This document shows, in pieces, positions 56,105-64,000 of a DNA stretch of 64,000 bases; position 1 is the first letter of the stretch; every line of letters starts with the position of its first letter. The stretch is taken from the NCBI RefSeq assembly GCF_025813715.1, contig NZ_CP107532.1, positions 5,274,501 to 5,338,500 on the forward strand, given 5' to 3'. The notes under the pieces are model-generated. The model saw only the letters and a program-made list of their open reading frames with translations. It made no database searches and was not told the origin of the DNA. A program made the position numbers and the translations under genes. The DNA is from Methylobacterium sp. FF17. Lineage in GTDB: Bacteria > Pseudomonadota > Alphaproteobacteria > Rhizobiales > Beijerinckiaceae.

Positions 56105-57346
56105 TCAGGCGGCTTGGCGGGCCTCGTCGAGCAGCTCGTCAGTCGGACCGAAGAACTCGAATCGGATGCGCTCGGCCGGCACCCCGCGTCGCATCAACCC
56201 GTTCACCAGCGCACTGAGGAAGGGCTTCGGGCCGCAAAGATAGTAGGTGGCCGCTGCGTGCGGCGTCTGCGCGACGAGCCATTCGGGCGTGATCAGACCG
56301 GCGTCGTCGTAGTGCTCGCCCAGGCGGTCCTGCGCGTCCGGCTGCGCGTAGAAGGTCTGCACCTTGAGCATTTCGTCACCGGCGACAAGCCCTCGGACAT
56401 GATCGCGCATCGCATGCGTATGGCCGTTCAGGGTCCCATGCACGTACCAAGTCGGCCTGTCGCGGCTCGTCGCCGCGATGGACTCCAGCATGCTGACCAT
56501 CGGTGTGAGCCCGACGCCCCCGCTCACCAGGACGACGGGAGCGTCCGTCGAGCGGTCGAGGAAGAAGTCGCCGGCCGGAGGAGCCGCGCGGAGCACGGTT
56601 CCGGGTCCCGCGTGATCGTGCAACCAGTTCGAGACGGTTCCGCCCGGCTGACCGGGATGCGCCTCGCGCTTCACGGTGATGCGGTAGGATCGGTCGTTCG
56701 GGGCACAGGAGATCGAGTAGTTGCGCTTGAGCACCCCATGGCCGGGAAGATCGAGCATGAAGCCGAGGTACTGGCCCGGCTCGTGACGCAGGACCGGACC
56801 CCCGTCCGCCGGGACGAGGACGAACGAGCGGATGACGTCGCTTTCCGGCGAGACGCTCTCGACCACCAGATCGCGCCAACCGTTCCAGCCGCCCGGCTTC
56901 GCCGCGAGGTCACGGTAGATCGTCGCCTCTCGCCCGATCAGCAACTCGGCCAGGAACCAGTAAGCCTCGCCCCACGCCGCGCAGATCTCGGCCGTCGCCG
57001 CGTCCCCGAGAACGTCCCCGATGGCCGCCAGCAGGGCGTCGGCGACGTAGGGGTAATGCTCCGGCAGGATGTTGAGGGCGACGTGCTTCTGGGCGATCCG
57101 CTCGACCGCGCCCGAGAGGGCGCCGAGATTGTCGATGTTGCGGGCGTAGGCCAGCACCGCCTGGGCCAGCGCCTTCGGCTGCGAGCCGCTCTCGCCGTGG
57201 TGGGACTGGTTGAAGAGGTCGCGGATCTCGGCGTTACGGAACAGGCGCTCGTACATCCGTCGCGTGATCTCCAGTCCATGCGCCTCCAGCGCCGGGACCG
57301 TGGCCTTGATGAGTGCGATGGTTTCGGGGCTCAGCGGGGTCGGCAT
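56105..57346 (-). CDS. hmp: Flavohaemoglobin (nitric oxide dioxygenase)
   Basis: A 413-residue cytoplasmic enzyme that turns NO plus O2 into nitrate using NAD(P)H. The globin domain (1-140) has proximal His88 in AQKHVALNILPEHY. The FAD domain shows RNYSIS, and the NAD domain shows VSGGVGLTPM. Length and order match Hmp. ATG 57346 (MPTPLSPETIAL) follows GAGGAA at ideal spacing; the frame reaches further upstream, with another ATG at 57367. An inverted repeat 50-80 bases upstream may be its operator. It lies next to the nitrate reductase operon, which fits a role in coping with NO. Confidence 0.93.
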   Translation of the reverse strand: MPTPLSPETIALIKATVPALEAHGLEITRRMYERLFRNAEIRDLFNQSHHGESGSQPKALAQAVLAYARNIDNLGALSGAVERIAQKHVALNILPEHYPYVADALLAAIGDVLGDAATAEICAAWGEAYWFLAELLIGREATIYRDLAAKPGGWNGWRDLVVESVSPESDVIRSFVLVPADGGPVLRHEPGQYLGFMLDLPGHGVLKRNYSISCAPNDRSYRITVKREAHPGQPGGTVSNWLHDHAGPGTVLRAAPPAGDFFLDRSTDAPVVLVSGGVGLTPMVSMLESIAATSRDRPTWYVHGTLNGHTHAMRDHVRGLVAGDEMLKVQTFYAQPDAQDRLGEHYDDAGLITPEWLVAQTPHAAATYYLCGPKPFLSALVNGLMRRGVPAERIRFEFFGPTDELLDEARQAA

Positions 57347-57398
57347 CGGCGTTCCTCGAAGGTTCATGGCGGTGCCGTGTTCTAGGGCCCTGCCTGGA

Positions 57399-57423
57399 TA
57401 AGGTTCAATCGGAGGGTACCTTA
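57399..57423. promoter_or_regulatory. Inverted repeat upstream of hmp
   Basis: TAAGGT, 13 bases, ACCTTA: a 25-bp dyad located 53-77 bases upstream of the hmp ATG. Position and symmetry suit an operator of an NO-responsive regulator such as an NsrR- or NnrR-type protein. The exact consensus is not one I can match. Confidence 0.4.
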
Positions 57424-58444
57424 AGGAGTGTGCCGGGGTTGACATGCGGCAGGCGGGCATTGCAGCCGCGAGAGCAGACCGATCCGCGTGGTCAGGCATC
57501 GGGACAGGCTTGGTCGCGTCGACCACGGGCGCAGGGGGCAGCTCCGGAGCTATCCGCAGTGGTGATGCCTAACCACGGTCGGTTGGGCGGCGCTCGAACG
57601 AGGCACCGTCGCGGGCACCATTCCCTTCGACGTTGCCCTTCGCCGCCTGGAGGCGAATCCGACCTCGATCCGAATGTCGCGACCCCACTCTCGTCCAGTT
57701 CGCAGAAGGCATCCCGAAGGCCTTGTCGGCACTTGCGAAGGCGCTCGACCGTCGCACGGAGATCCGCCTGTTCGCAGGGCGGGTGGCTCGACCTCGCGCT
57801 TGGCGGTGGCGACGGGCGTGCCGGTCCGGATGCGGTGTCCGTCCATCGTCCAGGCACGGTGGGGGCCCTATCCTCCCGCCTTGCGGAGAACGACGGCCGG
57901 ACGAGGGGCGGGCCCGCCGAACGCTGTTCCCCCAGGCGAAGGGCCAGGACGATCCAGCCCGACTGGCCGCGGATGCGGAGACCCTCGCGGCACTTGCACG
58001 ACCCCGTCCTAGCCGGTCCTGCGCCCGGTGGGCGAACCTGACCGCAAACGCACCGTTGGGCCGTCCTGTTTGCGTCGGCGCAAAGATCGGTCTGCGCATC
58101 CGGCTAGGATGCCCCAAGACGCCTTGGAGCAGGCCGTCGGGGAGATGAGATGCCGGGAAAGCGCGACGGCCGGTCATTCGCCTACGGACCCATCCCGCCG
58201 TGCTGCATCGGCAAGGTCCCCCTCCCGCTTCCGGACTTGGCTTCGAAGGCCTCCGCAAGGTGCCCGCGAGCGTTTCCGACAACGGGTATGGGCCACATCG
58301 CGCCGGCCAGCCTTCCCTGCACGCTCCGCCGCCACGGTCCGGCGGGGCGCGCCACCGTTCCCATGTCGTCCGCCTGGCGATCCGTCTCCGCCTGCTCGGA
58401 CCTGCCGGTACGACGCCCCGCGTCGGCTGTCTGAGGAGCTGCGC
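57424..58444. other. About 1 kb without a supported gene
   Basis: It lies between leftward hmp and rightward napE. Overlapping open frames occur on both strands, but all are Arg/Pro/Ser-rich and mutually antisense. A short stretch on the minus strand (LRATVERLRKCRQGLRDAF, near 57720-57780) looks helical and may be a relic. The nap promoter must lie toward the right end. No FNR-type TTGAT-N4-ATCAA box was seen. Confidence 0.4.
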
Positions 58445-58639
58445 ATGCAAGACCTACGCACGCGAGCGGACCTGCCGACATCCAGCCGCGCGAAGGGCCA
58501 AGCCCTCTGGCGGGAGTTGTTGGCCTTCCTGATCCTTGCCGTCCTCATCTGGCCCTTCATCGCCGTCGGGGCGGTCGCCGGCTGGGGCTTCCTCGTCTGG
58601 ATGTACTACGCGTTCACCGGTCCCCCGGGGCCCGTCTAG
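58445..58639 (+). CDS. napE: Periplasmic nitrate reductase subunit NapE
   Basis: A 64-residue single-span membrane protein. A polar N-terminus is followed by RELLAFLILAVLIWPFIAVG and GFLVWMYYAFTGP, as in NapE. Its role in the Nap system is not established. First gene of napEDABC. Its TAG at 58637-58639 overlaps the AGGAGGG ribosome site of napD. Confidence 0.85.
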   Translation: MQDLRTRADLPTSSRAKGQALWRELLAFLILAVLIWPFIAVGAVAGWGFLVWMYYAFTGPPGPV

Positions 58640-58648
58640 GAGGGTTCG

Positions 58649-58954
58649 ATGGTTCGCGAACAGGTTGCCTTGTCCCGGCGGGACCTGCTGTCCGGCCGCG
58701 CCGCGCCCGGTCAGGCCGAGGGCGAGCACCACGTCACCGGGCTCGTCGTCCATGCACGCCCGGAGCGCCTCGGGGACGTCCTCGGGGTGCTGAGGGCCAT
58801 GCCGGGGCTCGACGTGCATGGGCAGAGCCCCACGGGGAAGATCGTCGTGACGCTGGAGACCCCGAGCGAGCACGACGTCGTGCAACGCCTGGGCGAGATC
58901 GGAGAGCTCCCCGGGGTCCTCTCGACCGCCCTCGTCTATCACCGCTTCGAGTAG
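58649..58954 (+). CDS. napD: NapD, chaperone for NapA
   Basis: A 101-residue ferredoxin-fold protein that binds the Tat signal of NapA during cofactor loading. The family pattern is visible in [19 protein letters not shown] and in the C-terminal [12 protein letters not shown] strong AGGAGGG at 58638-58644 precedes ATG 58649. The N-terminus (LSRRDLLSG) looks like a remnant Tat motif, a known habit of some alphaproteobacterial NapD proteins. Confidence 0.92.
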   Translation: MVREQVALSRRDLLSGRAAPGQAEGEHHVTGLVVHARPERLGDVLGVLRAMPGLDVHGQSPTGKIVVTLETPSEHDVVQRLGEIGELPGVLSTALVYHRFE

Positions 58955-58994
58955 GTCCCGGCCCGGCGACGCCGCCGCTTTGAAGGAGACGACC

Positions 58995-61511
58995 ATGGAC
59001 CTGTCCCGCAGAACCCTGCTGATGGCGCAGGCCGCCGCCGCGGCCGCCGCGGTCGCCGGCGTCGACCTGCCGGCCAAGGCGCAGAACCTGGCCGCCGGCG
59101 AGGACGTCGCCCTGAAGTGGTCCAAGGCGCCGTGCCGCTTCTGCGGCACCGGCTGCGGCGTGATGGTCGGGGTGAAGGACGGACGCGTGGTCGCGACGCA
59201 CGGCGACATGCAGGCGGAGGTCAACCGCGGCCTGAACTGCGTGAAGGGCTACTTCCTCTCGAAGATCATGTACGGGGCGGACCGGCTCACAAGCCCGTTG
59301 ATGCGCGTCCGGGACGGCAAGTTCGACAAGTCCGCGGAGCTTCGGCCCGTCACCTGGGACCAGGCCTTCGACGAGATGGCGCGGCAGTGGAAGCGCGTCC
59401 TGCGCGAGAAGGGGCCGAAGGCGGTCGGCATGTTCGGCTCCGGGCAGTGGACCATCTTCGAGGGATACGCGGCCACGAAGCTGATGCGGGCCGGATTCCG
59501 GTCCAACAACCTCGATCCGAACGCGCGCCACTGCATGGCCTCGGCCGCCGTCGGGTTCATCCGCACCTTCGGCATGGACGAGCCGATGGGGTGCTACGAC
59601 GACTTCGAGCATGCCGACGCCTTCGTGCTTTGGGGCTCGAACATGGCAGAGATGCACCCCATCCTGTGGACGCGGATCATCGACCGGCGCCTGAGCGCGC
59701 CGCATGTCCGCATCGCGACGCTGTCGACCTACGAGCACCGAACGACCGACCTCTCTGACCAGTCCCTGATCTTCAAGCCGGGCACGGACCTCGCCGTCCT
59801 CAATTTCGTGGCGAATTACATCATCCAGAACGGCGCCGTGAACCGGGACTTCGTCGAGCGCCACGTGAACTTCCGGATGGCCAACACGGACATCGGCTAC
59901 GGCCTGAGGCCCGAGCACGTGCTGGAGCAGCGCGCGGCCCATGCCAACGAGGCCGCGGTCTCGCAGCCGTCGGACCTCGAAGCCTATTCCAGGATGGTGA
60001 GCGACTACACCCTGGAAAAGACGGCCGATCTCACCGGCGTCTCGAAGGAGCGCCTGCTGACGCTCGCCAGGATGTACGCCGATCCCAAGACCAAGGTGAT
60101 GTCGCTCTGGACGATGGGCTTCAACCAGCACGTACGCGGCGTCTGGGCCAATCACCTCGTCTACAACATCCACCTGCTGACCGGTAAGATCGCGGAACCC
60201 GGCAACAGCCCCTTCTCGCTGACGGGCCAGCCTTCGGCGTGCGGCACCGCCCGCGAGGTCGGCACCTTCTCGCATCGGCTGCCCGCCGACATGCAGGTCA
60301 ACAATCCGGAGCACCGCAGGCACGCCGAGGAGATCTGGAGGTTGCCGCCCGGCTTGCTGAACGGCGAGATCGGCTACCACGCCGTGCAGCAGGACCGCAT
60401 GCTCAAGGACGGCAAGCTCAATGCCTACTGGATCATGTGCAACAACAACCTGCAGACCGCGCCGAACACCAACAACGAGACCTATCCGGGCTACCGGAAC
60501 CCCGAGAACTTCGTCGTCTGCTCGGATCCATACCCGACGGTGACGGCCATGGCGGCCGACGTCGTCCTGCCAACGGCCATGTGGGTCGAGAAGGAGGGCG
60601 CATACGGAAACGCCGAGCGCCGCACCCACATGTGGCACCAGCTCGTCGATGCGCCGGGCGAGGCCCGCTCGGACCTCTGGCAGCTGATGGAGTTCTCCAA
60701 GCGGTTCACGACCGACGACGCGTGGGCGCCGGAAACGCTGACGGCCCACCCCGAGTACAAGGGAAAGTCCCTGTTCGACGTCCTTTGGCGCAACGGCAAC
60801 GTCGACCGCTTCGGCCTCGGCGAGGCGGCGACGGACTACGGCAACTTCGAATCGAGGCAGTTCGGCTTCTACGTCCAGAAGGGCCTGTTCGAGGAATACG
60901 CCGCGTTCGGACGCGGCCACGGGCATGACCTGGCGCCGTTCGAGCGGTACCACGAGGTCCGGGGCCTGCGCTGGCCCGTCGTCGAGGGCAAGGAGACGCG
61001 CTGGCGCTATCGCGAAGGGCACGACCCTTACGTCGAGAAGGGAAGCGGCTGGCAGTTCTACGGCAACCCGGACAAGAGGGCCATCGTCATGGCCGCGCCC
61101 TACGAGCCTCCCGCCGAATCCCCGGACGAGGAATACGATCTCTGGCTGGTCACCGGCCGGGTCCTCGAACACTGGCACTCGGGTTCCATGACCATGCGGG
61201 TTCCCGAGCTCTACCGGGCGTTCACCGGGGCGGTCCTGTTCATGCATCCCGACGACGCGCAGAAGCGTGGCCTGCGCCGCGGGCAGGAGGTGCGCATCGT
61301 CTCGCGCCGCGGCGAGATCCGGTCCCGGGTCGAGACGCGCGGACGCAACAAGATGCCCGTCGGGCGCGTCTTCGTGCCCTTCTTCGACGCCAGCCAATTG
61401 ATCAACAAGGCCACCCTGGACGCGACGGACCCGATCTCGAAGCAGACCGACTTCAAGAAGTGCGCCGTCAAGGTCGTCGGCGTCGCCACCGCCGACCGGG
61501 GTGCGGAATGA
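58995..61511 (+). CDS. napA: Periplasmic nitrate reductase catalytic subunit NapA
   Basis: An 838-residue molybdoenzyme that reduces nitrate to nitrite in the periplasm. The Tat signal SRRTLLMAQ (4-12) ends near residue 30. The [4Fe-4S] ligands are Cys47, Cys50, Cys54 and Cys82 (CRFCGTGC, then NCVKGYF). Cys180 in ARHCMASAA is the expected Mo ligand for the bis-MGD cofactor. The C-terminal MopB cofactor-binding region is complete. ATG 58995 is chosen with GAAGGAG upstream, over a TTG five codons earlier. The stop overlaps napB (ATGA). Confidence 0.96.
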   Translation: MDLSRRTLLMAQAAAAAAAVAGVDLPAKAQNLAAGEDVALKWSKAPCRFCGTGCGVMVGVKDGRVVATHGDMQAEVNRGLNCVKGYFLSKIMYGADRLTSPLMRVRDGKFDKSAELRPVTWDQAFDEMARQWKRVLREKGPKAVGMFGSGQWTIFEGYAATKLMRAGFRSNNLDPNARHCMASAAVGFIRTFGMDEPMGCYDDFEHADAFVLWGSNMAEMHPILWTRIIDRRLSAPHVRIATLSTYEHRTTDLSDQSLIFKPGTDLAVLNFVANYIIQNGAVNRDFVERHVNFRMANTDIGYGLRPEHVLEQRAAHANEAAVSQPSDLEAYSRMVSDYTLEKTADLTGVSKERLLTLARMYADPKTKVMSLWTMGFNQHVRGVWANHLVYNIHLLTGKIAEPGNSPFSLTGQPSACGTAREVGTFSHRLPADMQVNNPEHRRHAEEIWRLPPGLLNGEIGYHAVQQDRMLKDGKLNAYWIMCNNNLQTAPNTNNETYPGYRNPENFVVCSDPYPTVTAMAADVVLPTAMWVEKEGAYGNAERRTHMWHQLVDAPGEARSDLWQLMEFSKRFTTDDAWAPETLTAHPEYKGKSLFDVLWRNGNVDRFGLGEAATDYGNFESRQFGFYVQKGLFEEYAAFGRGHGHDLAPFERYHEVRGLRWPVVEGKETRWRYREGHDPYVEKGSGWQFYGNPDKRAIVMAAPYEPPAESPDEEYDLWLVTGRVLEHWHSGSMTMRVPELYRAFTGAVLFMHPDDAQKRGLRRGQEVRIVSRRGEIRSRVETRGRNKMPVGRVFVPFFDASQLINKATLDATDPISKQTDFKKCAVKVVGVATADRGAE

Positions 61512-61969
61512 TGCGCCCCCTCGCGCTCTCGGCCCTCGCGGCCCTCACATGCCTCGTCGCGGGTGCGTTGCTCGCCCAGGAGGCTCCGCGGCTCACCGGT
61601 CCAGAACCCTTCACGAAGGAGGCGCCGGCCCCGCCCATGCAGCGTCAGGTCACCGACGACGTGCGCCGCAAGCGGAACTACCCGGACCAGCCTCCGCTGA
61701 TCCCGCATGCCATCGAGGGGTACGCGCTCGACCTCAACGCGAACAAGTGCCTGTCCTGCCACGCGAGGAAGTTCACCGAGCAATCGCAGGCGCCGATGAT
61801 CAGCGTCACCCACTACCAGGACCGAGAGGGCAACACGCTCGGCGGGGTCTCGCCGCGACGCTACTCCTGCCTGTCCTGCCACGTGCCGCAGACCGGGGCC
61901 CGGCCGCTCGTGCCCAACACCTTCGTCGACATGGACGCGCTCGTCGAGCGCGAGCCGCGGGGGCGCTGA
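61508..61969 (+). CDS. napB: NapB, dihaem cytochrome c subunit of nitrate reductase
   Basis: A 153-residue periplasmic electron-transfer subunit. A cleavable signal peptide (1-24, ending ALLAQ) precedes two CxxCH haem sites, both CLSCH (near 85 and 127). Spacing and length match NapB, which passes electrons from NapC to NapA. ATG 61508 overlaps the napA stop; a second ATG follows directly. Confidence 0.95.
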   Translation: MMRPLALSALAALTCLVAGALLAQEAPRLTGPEPFTKEAPAPPMQRQVTDDVRRKRNYPDQPPLIPHAIEGYALDLNANKCLSCHARKFTEQSQAPMISVTHYQDREGNTLGGVSPRRYSCLSCHVPQTGARPLVPNTFVDMDALVEREPRGR

Positions 61970-61970
61970 G

Positions 61971-62585
61971 ATGGCGGCGATCGCACGGGCGTGGTCCTGG
62001 TTCTGGCTGAACCCTTGGGTGCGCACCGCCACGCGCCCACCCGTAACCCTACCGCTCGCCTTCCTGACGCTCGGCGGCTTCGTCGCAGGCGTGCTCTTCT
62101 GGGGAGGCTTCAACACGGCCCTGGAGACCACCAACACGGAGAAGTTCTGCGTCTCCTGCCACGAGATGCGGGCGAACGTCTTCGAGGAGCTCAAGGGCAC
62201 GGTGCACTACGCCAACAGGTCGGGCGTACGCGCCACCTGCCCGGACTGCCACGTGCCCCATCGATGGACCGACAAGATCGCCCGCAAGATGCAGGCCTCC
62301 AAGGAGGTCTGGGGCCACCTCTTCGGCTCCATCGACACCCGGGACAAGTTCCTGGACCTGCGCCGCCACCTCGCGGAGCACGAATGGGGGCGCATGAAGG
62401 CGAACGACTCGCTGGAATGCCGCAACTGCCACAGCGCGCAATCGATGGACGTGGCGAAGCAGAACCCCCGGGCGGCGACCGCCCACGAGACGTTCCTCTT
62501 CACGGGCGAGAAGACCTGCATCGATTGCCACAAGGGCATCGCCCACAAGCTACCCAACATGCAGGGAGTGCCGGGATGGCAATGA
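61971..62585 (+). CDS. napC: NapC, membrane tetrahaem quinol dehydrogenase
   Basis: A 204-residue NapC/NirT-family protein. One N-terminal membrane helix (about 25-47) anchors a periplasmic domain with four haem motifs: CVSCH, CPDCH, CRNCH and CIDCH. It oxidises membrane quinol and feeds NapB. It starts one base after the napB stop. Confidence 0.95.
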   Translation: MAAIARAWSWFWLNPWVRTATRPPVTLPLAFLTLGGFVAGVLFWGGFNTALETTNTEKFCVSCHEMRANVFEELKGTVHYANRSGVRATCPDCHVPHRWTDKIARKMQASKEVWGHLFGSIDTRDKFLDLRRHLAEHEWGRMKANDSLECRNCHSAQSMDVAKQNPRAATAHETFLFTGEKTCIDCHKGIAHKLPNMQGVPGWQ

Positions 62586-63082
62586 TCGGGCGTCGTACGG
62601 TCCTCGCGGTTCTGTTCCTTTGCGCGGGCGCACCCGCACGGTCCGAGACGCACGACGCCGCGCGGCGGTTCGTCGAGGCGGCCTACGCCTCGGCCGTGTT
62701 CCAGGCGCGCATCTCCGCCATCGCGGCCGGCAAGGACACCCGTCCCGAGATCAAGGCCCTGGCCGGACGCGTACGCGATTATCGCGCGGCGCAATTGCCG
62801 GGGCTCGCCCGCCTTGCCCAGGCATCCGGGATCGAGGTGCGTGACACGCTTGACCTTGAGCTGCGAAGCATCGTCGAGAACATGGAGCCCTTGGATTACC
62901 TGGCGCTGTCACGACGCTACGCCGAGACCGAGACGCAGGCCCTCGACAAGGAGATCCCGGCCTACGAGGAAGCCGTCCGTTCCGGCCCTCCGTCAATCCG
63001 CGACTATGCCGCGAAGGTGTTGGGAGACCTGCGCGACCTCGGTGAAAGCGCTCGGGAGGCACGCGGCACCATCGGCCCCTAG
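62576..63082 (+). CDS. DUF4142-like exported helical protein at the end of the nap operon
   Basis: A 168-residue protein. An N-terminal signal peptide (about 1-24, [17 protein letters not shown]) is followed by a four-helix, ferritin-like region resembling DUF4142 ([20 protein letters not shown], then [19 protein letters not shown]). Function is unknown; there are no haem or clear metal motifs. ATG 62576 overlaps the end of napC, with another ATG at 62582 in an ATGA overlap. The coupling says it is part of the nap transcript. Confidence 0.7.
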   Translation: MAMIGRRTVLAVLFLCAGAPARSETHDAARRFVEAAYASAVFQARISAIAAGKDTRPEIKALAGRVRDYRAAQLPGLARLAQASGIEVRDTLDLELRSIVENMEPLDYLALSRRYAETETQALDKEIPAYEEAVRSGPPSIRDYAAKVLGDLRDLGESAREARGTIGP

Positions 63083-63744
63083 GCCGGCCGACCACCGTCT
63101 CGCCGGGCGGACCCTTGGCCCCGTCCCCTCCCGCCGGCGCTACCGTTCGTGGGCCGTACCAATGGCCGACGGAAGGAACGTGCGAGGCACGGGGATTGCC
63201 TCGCCTGGGCATAACCCAGGTAGGTGCCCATGCGAGAATCCCTCAATCCCTTCTGGCGTGGCTTGTACGCCTTCAATGACGGATCGAGCCTGGATGATTG
63301 TCCGTACCCTCGCGGTTCGACCGAAGCTCGCTTCTGGTGCGAAGGATATGCCCTTGCCCACGCCCTCGCGAACGGCAGGAACGGTGTGGCGGACTGGTAA
63401 CCGATGGTTCGACAAGACAAGTTATCTCCGTCCCGCCGTGAAGACACCTGTCGCAGAAAGACCAGGGGAAAGGCTGTCGAACCTGGATCTGACCAGATCG
63501 GCCGTATGAGGCGCCGATTAGCGGAACGACCGGCCACTTTTCTCTCGGCTCGAAGTGGGCGTTCCACGCCCGACCCCGGTCAGCCGTTTTGACAACCGCC
63601 AGCCCTTCCCTAACACGTCCATCCGTCAACCAGATGCCGATTTCGACCTTGAGCGGCAATCGGACCCCGGTCGTTCGCCTCGAAGCGGACCTCCGCGGCC
63701 CGGGCATCAGGCAATCGGCACTGCATGAATGACTGAGCCTGGTT
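63083..63744. other. Intergenic, 662 bases
   Basis: No gene supported between the nap operon and the leftward small gene at the edge. Open frames on both strands overlap each other and lack protein-like composition. No T-tailed hairpin follows the nap operon. Confidence 0.4.
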
Positions 63745-63984
63745 TCAGGATGCGAGCCGGTTTGCGATCCACGCCTGGGCCTCGTCTACGTCAGCGAACA
63801 CGGGCGGATGAGGATCGTCGACACGCCCAAAGCCGGCTTCCAGGTACCATCGACCCGCATCCGCCTCGTGCTCGTCGGAAAGGCGCACCAACACCGCGAC
63901 GAGGAAGCCATTGGCAAACACGAGATGGCTCTCGGTATCCGAGCTACCCGTCGCGACCTGCACGGGCTGGAGGCGGAGGTTCAT
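63745..63984 (-). CDS. Small conserved protein, second paralogue
   Basis: A 79-residue protein nearly colinear with the one at 12476-12721: MNLRLQPVQVATGSSDTESH start, LVAVLVRLSD, GRWYLEAGFGRVDDPHPP and EAQAWIANRL. Function is unknown. ATG 63984 sits in an ATGA overlap with a frame entering from the right edge, just as the first copy overlaps a Crp-type gene. Confidence 0.75.
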   Translation of the reverse strand: MNLRLQPVQVATGSSDTESHLVFANGFLVAVLVRLSDEHEADAGRWYLEAGFGRVDDPHPPVFADVDEAQAWIANRLAS

Positions 63985-64000
63985 GCCGCAGCTCGGTTTC
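63981..64000 (-). CDS. Possible C-terminus of a second Crp-type regulator
   Basis: Only the last five codons and the stop are visible (Asn-Arg-Ala-Ala-Ala-stop). The first Crp-type protein ends Glu-Arg-Gly-Ala-Ala-stop in the same ATGA overlap with a paralogous small gene. The identification rests on this parallel context. Confidence 0.3.

Noticed and set aside
57424..58444. Possible genes in the hmp-napE gap (for example frames at 57492-57857 minus and 57633-58148 plus)
   Set aside because: They are mutually antisense, Arg/Pro/Ser-rich and without ribosome sites. At most they are relics.
58734..61397. An 887-codon minus-strand frame across napD-napA
   Set aside because: It is antisense to the unmistakable napA gene, with low-complexity His/Arg/Gly-rich content.
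1..64000. tRNA or rRNA genes
   Set aside because: No cloverleaf-like segment or conserved rRNA sequence was recognised, although a covariance-model search would be needed to exclude a tRNA fully.

Overview
The window looks like a chromosomal or large-plasmid stretch of a GC-rich alphaproteobacterium, most likely Methylobacterium, Methylorubrum or a close relative. This is an inference from the very high GC content, the HWE-type histidine kinase beside a NepR-like protein, the many hybrid histidine kinases, the kaiC-kaiB-kaiB set, a DUF2934 protein and the periplasmic nitrate reductase operon. I found no rRNA, tRNA, CRISPR array or cas gene.

Layout. 1-4.8 kb: the end of a SnoaL-like gene, a TerB-like protein, a membrane class III nucleotide cyclase, a Tat-exported alpha/beta hydrolase and a wrecked IS5-type transposase. 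5-11.4 kb: a chemotaxis receptor with a C-terminal PilZ-like domain coupled to a small exported protein, an MHYT-GGDEF-EAL protein and a dCache-GGEEF diguanylate cyclase. 11.8-14 kb: inorganic pyrophosphatase, a Crp-family regulator coupled to a small unknown protein, and a small ORF. 14.2-22.4 kb: a leftward Tn7-like transposition operon, tnsA-tnsB-tnsC-tniQ-tniQ, with almost no intergenic space. 22.6-26.4 kb: four further leftward genes of unknown role, including an integrase-core-like protein that seems to lack the first catalytic Asp. They may belong to the same element, but I could not locate the element ends.

27-40.8 kb: ArsR and Crp-type regulators, a GAF-PAS-GGDEF-EAL protein, a CorA/ZntB-like transporter preceded by a 26-residue membrane peptide, a three-gene phosphorelay (CHASE3 kinase, single-domain receiver, receiver-kinase), a NepR-like protein and an HWE kinase. 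40.9-50.5 kb: three paralogous PAS-rich hybrid kinases in tandem, the middle one preceded by an orphan ParD-like antitoxin. 50.9-55.6 kb: DUF2934, a ribbon-helix-helix-like protein, kaiC, two kaiB genes and a fourth hybrid kinase that carries a frameshift. 56-63.1 kb: flavohaemoglobin on the minus strand, then napEDABC plus a DUF4142 gene on the plus strand. At the right edge a second copy of the small Crp-linked protein appears, probably again behind a Crp gene.

Functionally the resident genes are dominated by signal transduction (c-di-GMP turnover, phosphorelays, Kai-type and general-stress components) plus nitrate and nitric oxide metabolism. The Tn7-like module is the main mobile component.
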